This document shows, piece after piece, positions 1-6,899 of a stretch of 34,298 nucleotides of DNA (position 1 is the stretch's first letter; each line of letters begins with the position of its first letter). The stretch spans positions 77,653 through 111,950 of the forward strand of contig PFEY01000032.1 of assembly GCA_002783205.1 (NCBI GenBank). The letters are read 5' to 3'. The translations under genes were made by a program, and so were the position numbers. The notes under the pieces were generated by a model. It was not told the DNA's origin. It did not search any database and saw only the letters and a list, made by a program, of their open reading frames with translations. The DNA is from Rhodobacteraceae bacterium CG17_big_fil_post_rev_8_21_14_2_50_63_15 (GTDB taxonomy: Bacteria > Pseudomonadota > Alphaproteobacteria > Rhodobacterales > Rhodobacteraceae).

Positions 1-300
1 CTCGACGGCGTGCCCGAAGGCATCGACACCGCCGCAATCGCGGCCTGGCTTGCGGCACAGGAGGGCGTGAGCGATCTGCACGATCTCCATATCTGGCCTC
101 TGTCCTCCACCCGCACCGCGCTCGCGGCGCATCTGGTCTGGCAAGGAGACGATCCCGACGCCTTTCTGGACCATGTGGCAGACGCCCTGGCGGCCGATTA
201 CCGCATCTCGCATGTTACCCTGCAACTGGAACGCAGCCGCTGCGACAAGGCCTGCGATCTTGCCATTGCCGCCCCGTCACCAAAGGAGCCACCTGCATGA
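1..300 (+). CDS. Cation diffusion facilitator (CDF) metal efflux protein, C-terminal fragment
   Basis: The reading frame is open from base 1 and ends at a TGA at 298-300, so only the last 99 residues are in the window. The visible part is the cytoplasmic C-terminal domain of the CDF family (CzcD/ZitB/DmeF type). It has the family pattern V-x-D-L-H-D-L-H-I-W followed by a second conserved His on the next strand (A-A-H-L-V). In CDF transporters this ferredoxin-like domain dimerises and binds regulatory metal, while the membrane part, outside this window, exchanges Zn, Co, Fe or Mn for protons. Two Cys residues lie near the C-terminus (R-C-D-K-A-C) and could add metal ligands. Substrate cannot be told from this fragment. 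The next gene, on the same strand, is also a metal transporter, which suggests a metal-homeostasis locus. Confidence 0.85.
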   Translation, partial: LDGVPEGIDTAAIAAWLAAQEGVSDLHDLHIWPLSSTRTALAAHLVWQGDDPDAFLDHVADALAADYRISHVTLQLERSRCDKACDLAIAAPSPKEPPA

Positions 301-397
301 TCCCCTCCGCCCGTTCCCCCGCACGATGCCATGACCGCATCGCGTCAGACGGCCATCCGCCCGCGCCCCGGTGCCGCCCCCCTCGGGGACGCTCGTG

Positions 398-1099
398 ATG
401 CGCGCGGTCACACTCCATCCCGAAACCCACCTCGTATCGCGCATCGGCTGGCTCAGGGCTGCGGTGCTGGGGGCCAATGACGGCATCGTCTCCACCGCCA
501 GCCTGATCGTCGGCGTCGCGGCGGCCTCGACCAGCACCTCCGAGGTGCTGGTGGCGGGGATCGCCGGGCTGGTGGCAGGGGCCATGTCAATGGCGGCGGG
601 TGAATATGTCTCGGTCAGTTCGCAATCCGATACCGAATCGGCCGATCTGCAACGCGAGCGCGCCGAACTGAAAGACCAACCCGAGGCGGAGCTCAATGAG
701 CTGACGCAGATCTATGTCGCGCGCGGGGTTGCGCCGGCGCTGGCCCGCGAGGCGGCCGCACAGATGATGGAAAAGGACGCGCTTGGCACCCATCTGCGCG
801 ACGAGTTGGGCATCTCCGAGGTGACAACGGCGCGCCCGGTGCAGGCGGCACTGACCTCGGCGATGACCTTTGCCATCGGTGCGGCGATGCCGCTGGCGAT
901 GGTCGTTCTGTCGCCCGCCGATCTGCTGGTCTGGACCGTCACGATTGCCTCGCTGTTGTTCCTGGCCTTGCTGGGCGGCATAGGGGCCTATGCCGGCGGC
1001 GCCCCGATCTGGCGCGCCACCCTGCGCGTCACCTTCTGGGGGGCGCTGGCCATGGCGCTGACTGCGGGCATCGGCGCGGTTGTGGGAACGGTGGTCTGA
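398..1099 (+). CDS. VIT1/CCC1-family iron/manganese transporter
   Basis: A 233-residue membrane protein. The N-terminal part has the family hallmark R-A-A-V-L-G-A-N-D-G-I-V-S-T, and the first helix pair contains G-A-M-S-M-A-A-G-E-Y-V-S-V-S. Between helices 2 and 3 lies a charged cytoplasmic segment rich in Glu (roughly residues 70-130), which binds metal in plant VIT1. Three hydrophobic helices follow. Five helices and about 230 residues are normal for the family. Members move Fe(II) or Mn(II) out of the cytoplasm, often by proton antiport. I chose the ATG at 398 rather than the GTG at 371, because homologues begin just before the H-P-E-x-H motif that follows it. The upstream gap of 97 bases shows no clear promoter. 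Confidence 0.87.
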   Translation: MRAVTLHPETHLVSRIGWLRAAVLGANDGIVSTASLIVGVAAASTSTSEVLVAGIAGLVAGAMSMAAGEYVSVSSQSDTESADLQRERAELKDQPEAELNELTQIYVARGVAPALAREAAAQMMEKDALGTHLRDELGISEVTTARPVQAALTSAMTFAIGAAMPLAMVVLSPADLLVWTVTIASLLFLALLGGIGAYAGGAPIWRATLRVTFWGALAMALTAGIGAVVGTVV

Positions 1100-1141
1100 C
1101 CCGCCTGGCCCGCAACGCGCAACCGCGTGGCGCCGCATCGG

Positions 1142-1182
1142 ACCTGACCCCAAACTGACGCACCATCTGCGTCAGGTTCAGG
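1142..1182. promoter_or_regulatory. Nested inverted repeat upstream of the PepSY gene (candidate operator)
   Basis: In the 137-base gap before the PepSY gene, CTGACGCA (1155-1162) and TGCGTCAG (1168-1175) form a perfect 8-base inverted repeat around a 5-base loop. ACCTGA (1142-1147) and TCAGGT (1178-1183) form an outer arm. No T-run follows, so this is unlikely to be a simple terminator. It lies 55-95 bases before the start codon, where an operator or promoter would be expected. The binding protein is unknown. Confidence 0.4.
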
Positions 1183-1236
1183 TTCCCGTAAGGTCTCGCA
1201 GGCACAAACACGCCTGAGCGATACAAGGAGACTGCC

Positions 1237-1635
1237 ATGAACCGCTTTCTGATCCCCGCTACTCTGGCGATCGCGGTGCTGGGGTCGAGCGCCGCGCTGG
1301 CCGATGATGACGACTGCCGCAGCCCGATGGCCCAGTGGCAGCCGCGTGACACGGCCATCGCGCATGTCGGCACGCTCGGCATCGAGGTCCAGCGTCTCAA
1401 GGTCGATGACGGCTGCTACGAGATCAAGGGGCGCGACGAGGACGGCAACAACGTCAAGCTCAAGCTCGATCCGTCCAACCTCGCCCTGATCGAACTGGAT
1501 GTGAGGTTCAGACCCGGAGCAGATCCATCGCGCTATCTCGACGGCGCGAGAGGGACCGACGCGATCCCGATGCAGGCGCCAATTGACAATCCACTCATCA
1601 CCCCGGGTAGCAAACCCGAGGTCAAGAAGAACTGA
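1237..1635 (+). CDS. Exported PepSY-domain protein
   Basis: A 132-residue protein with a Sec signal peptide (cleavage probably after A-L-A at residue 22), followed by a D-D-D-D-C start of the mature chain. Residues about 45-90 match a single PepSY_2-type unit: a helix, then V-D-D-G-C-Y-E-I-K, a D-E-D-G-N-N turn, and K-L-K-L-D-P-S. PepSY units are small periplasmic folds often found beside redox or protease proteins; their exact role is not settled. The two Cys (27 and 60) could form a disulfide. AAGGAG at 1225-1230 sits 6 bases before the ATG, which fixes the start. The cytochrome b gene begins 9 bases after the stop, so the two are almost certainly co-transcribed. In context it probably serves an electron-transfer cluster. 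Confidence 0.8.
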   Translation: MNRFLIPATLAIAVLGSSAALADDDDCRSPMAQWQPRDTAIAHVGTLGIEVQRLKVDDGCYEIKGRDEDGNNVKLKLDPSNLALIELDVRFRPGADPSRYLDGARGTDAIPMQAPIDNPLITPGSKPEVKKN

Positions 1636-1644
1636 GGCAACGCT

Positions 1645-2247
1645 ATGACCCGCATCTGGGATCCTCTCATTCGTATATTTCATTGGAGCCTCGTTGCCGC
1701 ATACGTGGTCGCGTGGTTGACAGCGGATGAATGGGACAGGCTTCACGAAATCTCGGGTTATGTGATCGTGGCGCTGATCGCGATCCGTCTCGTCTGGGGC
1801 GTGGTCGGGAGCCCCTACGCCCGCTTCGCCCAGTTCGTGACCGGCCCCCGCGCGACCCTCGCCTATCTCGCCGACATGGCGCATTGGACCGAGCGGCGCT
1901 ATCTCGGGCACAACCCGGCAGGTGCCGCGATGGTCTTGGCGCTGCTTCTGACGCTCTCGGGCACTGCGCTGACCGGCTGGCTCATGGTAGAGCCATCGCG
2001 CCTCGCGCTGCTGCCCGAAATGCCACAGATCTTGGCCCCCGCCTGGGCCGGGGATGAGGACAGCGGCGAAGTTGGCGGCAAGGAGGTTCTGAAAGACCTG
2101 CACGAAGTTCTCGCCAACCTGACGCTCTTTCTGGTGGCGCTGCATGTCGCCGGCGTGCTGCTGGCCTCTGTCCGCCACCGCGAGAATCTCGCCCGTGCCA
2201 TGCTGTCCGGCGATAAACGCGCTCCCGAACCAGGTGACATCGCCTGA
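1645..2247 (+). CDS. Cytochrome b561-family membrane cytochrome
   Basis: A 200-residue, four-helix inner-membrane protein (helices near residues 10-26, 35-55, 94-114 and 155-176). It fits the bacterial cytochrome b561 / Ni,Fe-hydrogenase cytochrome b family. The expected haem-ligand histidines are visible: His13 (I-F-H-W), His34 (L-H-E-I-S-G-Y), His153 (L-H-E-V) and His167 (A-L-H-V-A-G), with another at 89 (L-G-H-N-P-A-G). Such proteins pass electrons between the membrane quinone pool and periplasmic partners. It follows the PepSY gene with a 9-base gap and is followed by a strong terminator, so the two form a transcription unit, with possible read-through into the DUF2271 genes. Its partner is probably one of the exported proteins encoded next to it, which is inference. 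Confidence 0.88.
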   Translation: MTRIWDPLIRIFHWSLVAAYVVAWLTADEWDRLHEISGYVIVALIAIRLVWGVVGSPYARFAQFVTGPRATLAYLADMAHWTERRYLGHNPAGAAMVLALLLTLSGTALTGWLMVEPSRLALLPEMPQILAPAWAGDEDSGEVGGKEVLKDLHEVLANLTLFLVALHVAGVLLASVRHRENLARAMLSGDKRAPEPGDIA

Positions 2248-2293
2248 CCGAACAACCCAACTCCCCAGCGGTCGCGCCCCAATGCGGCCGCGC

Positions 2294-2327
2294 ATGGCCC
2301 CGCTTTCCCCAGCGGGGCCATTTTTTT
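2294..2327 (+). terminator. Rho-independent terminator after the cytochrome b561 gene
   Basis: TGGCCCCGCT (2295-2304) and AGCGGGGCCA (2311-2320) pair perfectly around the loop TTCCCC and are followed directly by seven T (2321-2327). This is a textbook intrinsic terminator and splits the redox cluster into an upstream pair and a downstream set of four genes. Confidence 0.93.
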
Positions 2328-2330
2328 GTT

Positions 2331-2381
2331 CCTGACAACAAGCTGAAGCATGAATCGTGAGTCTGTCAGGAAGCCATCAGG
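2331..2381. promoter_or_regulatory. Inverted CCTGACA/TGTCAGG repeat before the acidic-protein gene (candidate operator)
   Basis: CCTGACA (2331-2337) and TGTCAGG (2364-2370) are perfect inverted copies 26 bases apart. A further TCAGG follows at 2377-2381. The region lies between the terminator and the next gene, where a new promoter is expected. The same pentamer arrangement (one CCTGA, then two TCAGG) occurs before the PepSY gene. The repeats are short, so this is only a candidate. Confidence 0.3.
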
Positions 2382-2426
2382 GAAGGGCCCCAAAGACAGT
2401 GCAGGACACACAATGGAGATCCCGCC

Positions 2427-2750
2427 ATGCGCAGCACGACTCTCGCCCTTCTTGTCACCTCCACAGCGCTGACGGCCGTCACCGGCCTGCCCGCCCAGAG
2501 CGCAATGCCCTCGCTCGCCGATGCCACCCTTGGCGCGCTTTCGGCGCTCAATGCGGACCATCCGAAACCGCAGCCGTTCATTCTGGTCAGCGATGACGAG
2601 GAGGACGACGACGACGAGGAAGATCACGAGGACGACGACGAGGATGAAGGCCAGGGCGGCCTGCGCCATCAGGCCCCGGCGGCCACCGTCACCCCTCCGG
2701 CGAACGGGCTCTTCGGCAACGGCACCCCGCCGCAGGTCAAGGTCAATTGA
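2427..2750 (+). CDS. Small exported protein with poly-acidic tract, function unknown
   Basis: A 107-residue protein I do not recognise as a named family. It starts with a Sec signal peptide of about 26 residues. Residues 56-74 are an almost unbroken run of Asp and Glu, broken only by His67. The C-terminal third is Pro/Gly-rich (P-P-A-N-G-L-F-G-N-G). The acidic run suggests binding of divalent metal or of a basic partner in the periplasm, which is inference. GGAG at 2415-2418 lies 8 bases before the ATG. The gene sits 34 bases before the DUF2271 gene and shares its strand and probably its transcript. The neighbouring PepSY protein also begins its mature chain with several Asp. Confidence 0.72.
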   Translation: MRSTTLALLVTSTALTAVTGLPAQSAMPSLADATLGALSALNADHPKPQPFILVSDDEEDDDDEEDHEDDDEDEGQGGLRHQAPAATVTPPANGLFGNGTPPQVKVN

Positions 2751-2784
2751 GCCCTTCCGACAATTTCCGAACAAGGACAGCAAA

Positions 2785-3255
2785 ATGAAATCGCTTCTCG
2801 CAGCACTCGCGTTCACCACCGCACTCACCGCGCCCGGCCTCGCTCTGGCACGCCCGGTCACACTCACCACGACGCTCACCAATTATGGCGGCGGTGGCGC
2901 CTATCTCGCGCTCTATGTCACGGACGCCAAGGGCACCTACAAGGGCAGCCTCTGGATGGCAGGTAAAAAAACTAAATATTACAAACACATGATTGACTGG
3001 CATCGGGCCACCGGCGGCAACGCAGCCGAGGTCAACGGCATCACGGGCGCCAGCGTCGGTGCGGGCCGGACCCTGGAAATCACGCTCGATCTGGCCGATG
3101 CGCTGTTTGATGCGGGCTACACGCTTCATATCGACGCCGCCGTCGAGGACATGCGCGAAAGCCCGAGCGAGATCACCGTGCCCCTGACCACGAGCGGCGC
3201 CGGCAAGGCCGTGCGCGGGCGACGCTACATTTCAACCTTTCAATACGGCCTCTAG
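2785..3255 (+). CDS. Exported DUF2271-family protein, probable flavin carrier
   Basis: A 156-residue protein with a clear Sec signal peptide (first 22 residues, ending A-L-A). The mature part fits DUF2271: a strand with Y-L-A-L-Y-V-T-D, then G-S-L-W-M-A-G-K-K-T-K-Y-Y-K, an aromatic D-W-H-R, and a long beta C-terminus. Residues 84-90 read N-G-I-T-G-A-S. This resembles the acceptor motif used by ApbE flavin transferases (D-x-x-[ST]-G-A-[TS], FMN attached to the last Thr/Ser), with Asn in place of Asp. An apbE gene lies two genes downstream. From this I infer that Ser90 carries covalent FMN and that the protein shuttles electrons in the periplasm. The ATG at 2785 follows AAGGA at 2773-2777. The PepSY fusion gene begins 12 bases after the stop. 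Confidence 0.8.
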   Translation: MKSLLAALAFTTALTAPGLALARPVTLTTTLTNYGGGGAYLALYVTDAKGTYKGSLWMAGKKTKYYKHMIDWHRATGGNAAEVNGITGASVGAGRTLEITLDLADALFDAGYTLHIDAAVEDMRESPSEITVPLTTSGAGKAVRGRRYISTFQYGL

Positions 3256-3267
3256 GGGATCGCGATC

Positions 3268-5475
3268 ATGATCCGCACACTCCATCGCTGGCCCGGCCTT
3301 CTGGCGCTCGCGCTCTTCCTCGTGCTCAGCGTGAGCGGCGCGGTGCTGTCGGTGTTTCCCGCAATCGAACACCTGAGCGCGCCGCAGGCCGAGAGCGGCC
3401 TGAGCGTCGCCGATCTGGCCAGTCGCATCCAGGCCACCCATCCCGGCGTCGAGCAGATCAAACGCGCGCCCTCGGGACGGATCACCGCCTTCTGGTTCGA
3501 TCAGGATCAACCAGGCGCGGCGGTGATCGACCCGGCCACCGGGCAGGACGTGGCCTCTGCCGATCCCGATCCGGTCGCGCGCTGGCTCACGACCCTGCAC
3601 CGCTCGCTCTTTCTGGATGACAGCGGCCGCATCGCGATGGCGGCTGGCGCAGCGGCGATGCTGATGATGACGCTCTCGGGCACCGCCCTCGTCGCGCGGC
3701 GCGCAGGGGGATGGCGGCGCTGGTTTGCGCCGATGCATGGCCCCCTGTCGGGACGGGTGCATGTGGAAATCGCCCGTTTCGCGGTGACGGGCCTCTTGCT
3801 GTCCTCGGCCACCGCATTGTGGATGACGGCCTCCACGTTTGATCTCCTGCCCGATGGCGGCGCCACCCTCGCGATCCCGTCCGAGGTCAGCGGCGAGACC
3901 GGCGCGCCACTCGCCAGGATGACCGCGCTCGCGGAAACCCCGGTCGCGGCGTTGCGCGAGCTGAGCTTTCCCTATGCGGGCGATGCAACCGATGTCTTTA
4001 CGCTGACGACCGATCGCGGCACCGGCTATATCGACCAGGGCACCGGCGCGGTGCTGGCCTGGGCCGACCTGACCGGGTGGGAGCGCGTTTCGGAAACCAT
4101 CTACATGCTGCATACCGGCCAGGGGGCCGCCACGCTTGGCCTTGTGCTCGGGCTGATGGCGCTTGGCGTGCCGGCGATGGGGGTCACGGGCCTGCTGATC
4201 TGGTGGACCGGGCGACGCGCACGCCCGCGCCTGCGCAACAACGCCGCCCCGGGCCGGGCCGAGACAATCCTGCTCGTCGGCAGCGAGGGCGGCAGCACCT
4301 GGGGCTTTGCCGCCACGCTGCACGCGGCCCTCACCAAGGCCGGACAGCGCGTCCATGCCGCCCCGATGTCGGGTTTCGCACCCGACAGTTACACACGGGC
4401 CGAACGGATCATCGTGCTGGCGGCAACCTATGGCGACGGTGATGCGCCCGCCTCGGCCAAGGGCTTCCTCGACCGCCTTGCCGCGCGCGAGCGCGCACCC
4501 GACGCGGCCCTTGCCGTGCTCGGCTTCGGCGATCGCAGCTTCCCGTCCTATTGCGCCTTTGCCCAGGCGGTGTCCGAGGCGGCCCGTGCAAGGGGCTGGT
4601 CAGAGCTTCTGCCGATGGACACCATCGACCGCCAGTCGCCGCAGGATTTTGCCCGCTGGGGGCGCAGCCTCGGGCAGGTGCTCGGGTTCGAGCTCGTGCT
4701 TGCCCATCAGCCGGTCGTGCCCGCCACAACGACCCTGACTCTCGTCTCGCGCCGCGACCACGGCGCCGAGGTGCAGGCCCCGACCGCGATCCTGCGCTTT
4801 GCCCTGCCCCGCGCAACGCTCTGGCAACGGCTGCTCGGGTCAGGCTTTGCGCGCTTCTCGGCGGGCGACCTGATCGGCATCCTGCCCGAGGGATCGCCCC
4901 TACCGCGCCTCTACTCGCTGGCCTCCGCGCACCACGATGGCTTTGTCGAGATCGTGGTCAGAAAGCATCCCGGCGGGCTCTGCTCCGGCCAGCTTGTCAC
5001 GCTAGAGCCCGGCGCGACCGTGACCGCCTTCCTGCGCCGCAATCCCGGCTTTCACGCCGCGCGCGGCCGCACACCGCTGATCCTGATCGGGGCTGGCACC
5101 GGCATCGGCCCACTCGCCGGCTTCGTGCGCGGCAATGCCCGCGGGCGGCCCATCCAGCTCTTTTTCGGGATCCGCGACAAGGCCAGCGATTTTCTCTACG
5201 AGACCGAGTTGACGGACTGGCTGGCCGAGGGCCGACTGACGCAGCTTGTCACCGCCACCTCGCGCACCGAACGGCCACATTACGTCCAGGACGCGCTGCG
5301 CGCCGAGGCCAGACAGGTCGCGCAGGCCATCGCGCAGGGCGCGCGCATCATGGTCTGCGGCGGGCGCGAGATGGCTGCGGGCGTAACCGCAGCGCTGGCG
5401 GAGATCCTCGCACCCATCGGCCTGACCCCCGCAATCCTCAAGGCAGAGGGACGGTATGTTGAAGATGTATACTAA
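3268..5475 (+). CDS. PepSY-flavodoxin-ferredoxin reductase fusion, inner-membrane electron transfer protein
   Basis: A 735-residue three-part protein. Residues 1-320 are a PepSY_TM unit with four helices (about 8-32, 122-142, 168-188 and 288-313). Candidate haem or quinone-site histidines lie at helix ends (His6, His111, His157, His165, His282). Residues 333-472 are flavodoxin: an FMN phosphate loop G-S-E-G-G-S-T, A-T-Y-G-D-G-D-A-P, and G-F-G-D-R-S-F-P. Residues 485-735 are a CysJ/ferredoxin-reductase module: R-L-Y-S-L-A-S for FAD, G-A-G-T-G-I-G-P-L for the nicotinamide site, V-C-G-G-R-E-M, and a C-terminal Tyr. The topology puts both flavin modules in the cytoplasm, so electrons from NAD(P)H would pass FAD, then FMN, then the membrane part, towards the periplasm. 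The stop overlaps apbE by 20 bases. Automatic pipelines may call it sulfite reductase alpha, which the membrane part argues against. Confidence 0.88.
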   Translation: MIRTLHRWPGLLALALFLVLSVSGAVLSVFPAIEHLSAPQAESGLSVADLASRIQATHPGVEQIKRAPSGRITAFWFDQDQPGAAVIDPATGQDVASADPDPVARWLTTLHRSLFLDDSGRIAMAAGAAAMLMMTLSGTALVARRAGGWRRWFAPMHGPLSGRVHVEIARFAVTGLLLSSATALWMTASTFDLLPDGGATLAIPSEVSGETGAPLARMTALAETPVAALRELSFPYAGDATDVFTLTTDRGTGYIDQGTGAVLAWADLTGWERVSETIYMLHTGQGAATLGLVLGLMALGVPAMGVTGLLIWWTGRRARPRLRNNAAPGRAETILLVGSEGGSTWGFAATLHAALTKAGQRVHAAPMSGFAPDSYTRAERIIVLAATYGDGDAPASAKGFLDRLAARERAPDAALAVLGFGDRSFPSYCAFAQAVSEAARARGWSELLPMDTIDRQSPQDFARWGRSLGQVLGFELVLAHQPVVPATTTLTLVSRRDHGAEVQAPTAILRFALPRATLWQRLLGSGFARFSAGDLIGILPEGSPLPRLYSLASAHHDGFVEIVVRKHPGGLCSGQLVTLEPGATVTAFLRRNPGFHAARGRTPLILIGAGTGIGPLAGFVRGNARGRPIQLFFGIRDKASDFLYETELTDWLAEGRLTQLVTATSRTERPHYVQDALRAEARQVAQAIAQGARIMVCGGREMAAGVTAALAEILAPIGLTPAILKAEGRYVEDVY

Positions 5476-6439
5476 ACGAAGAGTGCGCCACGCGCTGAAC
5501 GGCCCCACCATGGGCACGCGATGGTCGGCGCTGTTCTTCATCGCGCCGGGCTACGACCCGAATCCGCTCCGCGCCGCGTTGCAGGCGGCGGTCGATGAGG
5601 TGGACGCGCAGATGTCCACCTGGCGGCCCGACAGCGACCTCATGCGCCTCAACGCGGCGCCCGTGGGCGGCTGGATCGCGGTGCCGGACCGGCTGCGCGC
5701 GGTTCTCAATCTCGGGCTTGCCATCGGACGCGCCTCGGGCGGCACCTTTGACATCACCCAGGGCGACGCGGTGACGGCCTGGGGCTTCGGCCCAGAGCCG
5801 GCCAATCCAGAGCGGATCCGTGCCGCCATGAGCGGCGTCCACCAACCGGCGCATGAGGCGCTCGACATCGGCGAAGGCTGGGTCCGAAAATCCCGTCCCG
5901 TCACGTTCGACCTGAACGGGATCGCCAAGGGCTACGGCGTCGATCGCCTCGCCGAAACCCTCCTCTCGAACGGCATCACGGCGGGCCTTGTCGGCATCGA
6001 CGGCGAGATGCGCGCGCTTGGCCTGCGCCCCGATGGCACGCCCTGGAGCATCGCCGTGGAATCCCCCGACCCCCTACGCCGCGCCCCACATTCGGTGCTC
6101 GGACTTGAGGAGGCTGCCGTGGCGACCTCGGGCGATTACCGCCACTGGGTCGATATGCAGGGCCACCGCCTGTCACACACCATGGACCCGACCCGCGGCG
6201 CGCCGCTCGTCACCTCCCCCGCCTCCGTCACCGTGGTGGCGCAAAGCTGTGCCGAGGCCGATGCCTGGGCCACCGCGCTGATGGTGCTGGGGCCGGACCG
6301 GGGGGCATCGGTGGCGCGCGAACAGGGGCTCGACGTGCTCTTTCTTTTGCGCGCAGAGGACAACAGCACCAGAGCCATCCCCGTCGAAGAGCTTTTCTCC
6401 TCAGCGACTGCGCGCACCGGTGCATCCTCGGGCGGCTAG
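5456..6439 (+). CDS. apbE: FAD:protein FMN transferase (ApbE family)
   Basis: A 327-residue ApbE-family enzyme, which moves FMN from FAD onto a Thr or Ser of a target protein using Mg. Family motifs are in order: G-P-T-M-G-T-R-W (16-23), M-S-T-W-R-P-D-S-D-L (53-62), D-L-N-G-I-A-K-G-Y-G-V-D (152-163), T-S-G-D-Y-R-H-W (224-231), H-T-M-D-P-T-R-G-A-P (241-250), and A-D-A-W-A-T-A-L-M-V-L-G (268-279), which holds the metal-binding Asp and Thr. The start overlaps the preceding gene by 20 bases, with GAGGGA at 5446-5451 as ribosome site. Unlike most ApbE proteins, the N-terminus (M-L-K-M-Y-T-K-R-R) has no hydrophobic signal or lipobox, so it looks cytoplasmic although its presumed target has a signal peptide. 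It is the last gene of the cluster. Confidence 0.9.
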   Translation: MLKMYTKRRVRHALNGPTMGTRWSALFFIAPGYDPNPLRAALQAAVDEVDAQMSTWRPDSDLMRLNAAPVGGWIAVPDRLRAVLNLGLAIGRASGGTFDITQGDAVTAWGFGPEPANPERIRAAMSGVHQPAHEALDIGEGWVRKSRPVTFDLNGIAKGYGVDRLAETLLSNGITAGLVGIDGEMRALGLRPDGTPWSIAVESPDPLRRAPHSVLGLEEAAVATSGDYRHWVDMQGHRLSHTMDPTRGAPLVTSPASVTVVAQSCAEADAWATALMVLGPDRGASVAREQGLDVLFLLRAEDNSTRAIPVEELFSSATARTGASSGG

Positions 6440-6496
6440 ACCACAGCCCGCGCCCCCGCAGAGACCCGCTCAGGGTGGCCGGGCATCAGGCCCGCG

Positions 6497-6757
6497 TCAC
6501 GCCATCCCGAGCGCTTCCTTGTACATCTCCAGAACCGCCTCTTCCTCGGCGATGTCGTCCTTGTCGCGCTTGCGCAGGGCGATCACCTTGCGCATGACCC
6601 GGGTGTCATAGCCGCGCGCCTTGGCCTCGGCCATCACCTCTTTCTGCTGGTCGGCGACGTCCTTCTTTTCGGCCTCCAGCCGCTCGAACCGCTCGATGAA
6701 CTGGCGCAGTTCGTCGGCTGTGACACGATAGGTGGTGTCGGATGTCAGGTCGTCCAT
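6497..6757 (-). CDS. gapR: GapR-family nucleoid protein (DUF2312)
   Basis: An 86-residue, highly charged, mostly helical protein matching the DUF2312/GapR family. The conserved core is L-R-Q-F-I-E-R-F-E-R-L-E-A-E-K-K, then A-K-A-R-G-Y-D-T-R-V-M-R-K-V-I-A-L-R-K. In Caulobacter, GapR binds overtwisted AT-rich DNA ahead of replication forks and transcription and helps topoisomerases. The length is normal. I chose the ATG at 6757 because GGAGA lies just upstream on the minus strand and no family similarity extends beyond it. It converges with apbE (57 bases between the stops) and diverges from the small membrane gene at 6900. Confidence 0.92.
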   Translation of the reverse strand: MDDLTSDTTYRVTADELRQFIERFERLEAEKKDVADQQKEVMAEAKARGYDTRVMRKVIALRKRDKDDIAEEEAVLEMYKEALGMA

Positions 6758-6808
6758 GGGCTGTCTCCGCTTCGCATAGGCGCCCTGACTAACGCCCCGC
6801 GCCGGACC

Positions 6809-6867
6809 GTGCAAGCGCGATCTCCACCCAGCCGGCTTGCACAGCGCCATCCGATCGGCTAGCCGAT
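6809..6867. promoter_or_regulatory. Two dyads in the gapR / membrane-protein divergent region
   Basis: GTGCAAGC (6809-6816) and GCTTGCAC (6835-6842) are perfect inverted copies separated by 18 bases. ATCGGCTAGCCGAT (6854-6867) is a perfect 14-base palindrome. Both lie in the 142-base gap between two divergent starts, where operators are expected. The proteins that bind them are unknown. Confidence 0.4.
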
Positions 6868-6899
6868 GCCCCAGCTTCGCAACACCGGGGGGACCGCGC

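Noticed and set aside
1100..1236. FMN riboswitch in front of the PepSY / flavin cluster
   Set aside because: None of the conserved FMN-riboswitch segments is present; only the inverted repeats listed as features are seen.
3232..4356. 374-codon minus-strand frame opposite the PepSY fusion
   Set aside because: Composition typical of a shadow frame; the fusion on the plus strand has clear motifs throughout.
6410..6436. T-G-A-S near the C-terminus of ApbE as a possible self-flavinylation site
   Set aside because: The conserved Asp position and surrounding pattern are missing, and the tail is a variable Gly/Ser end.
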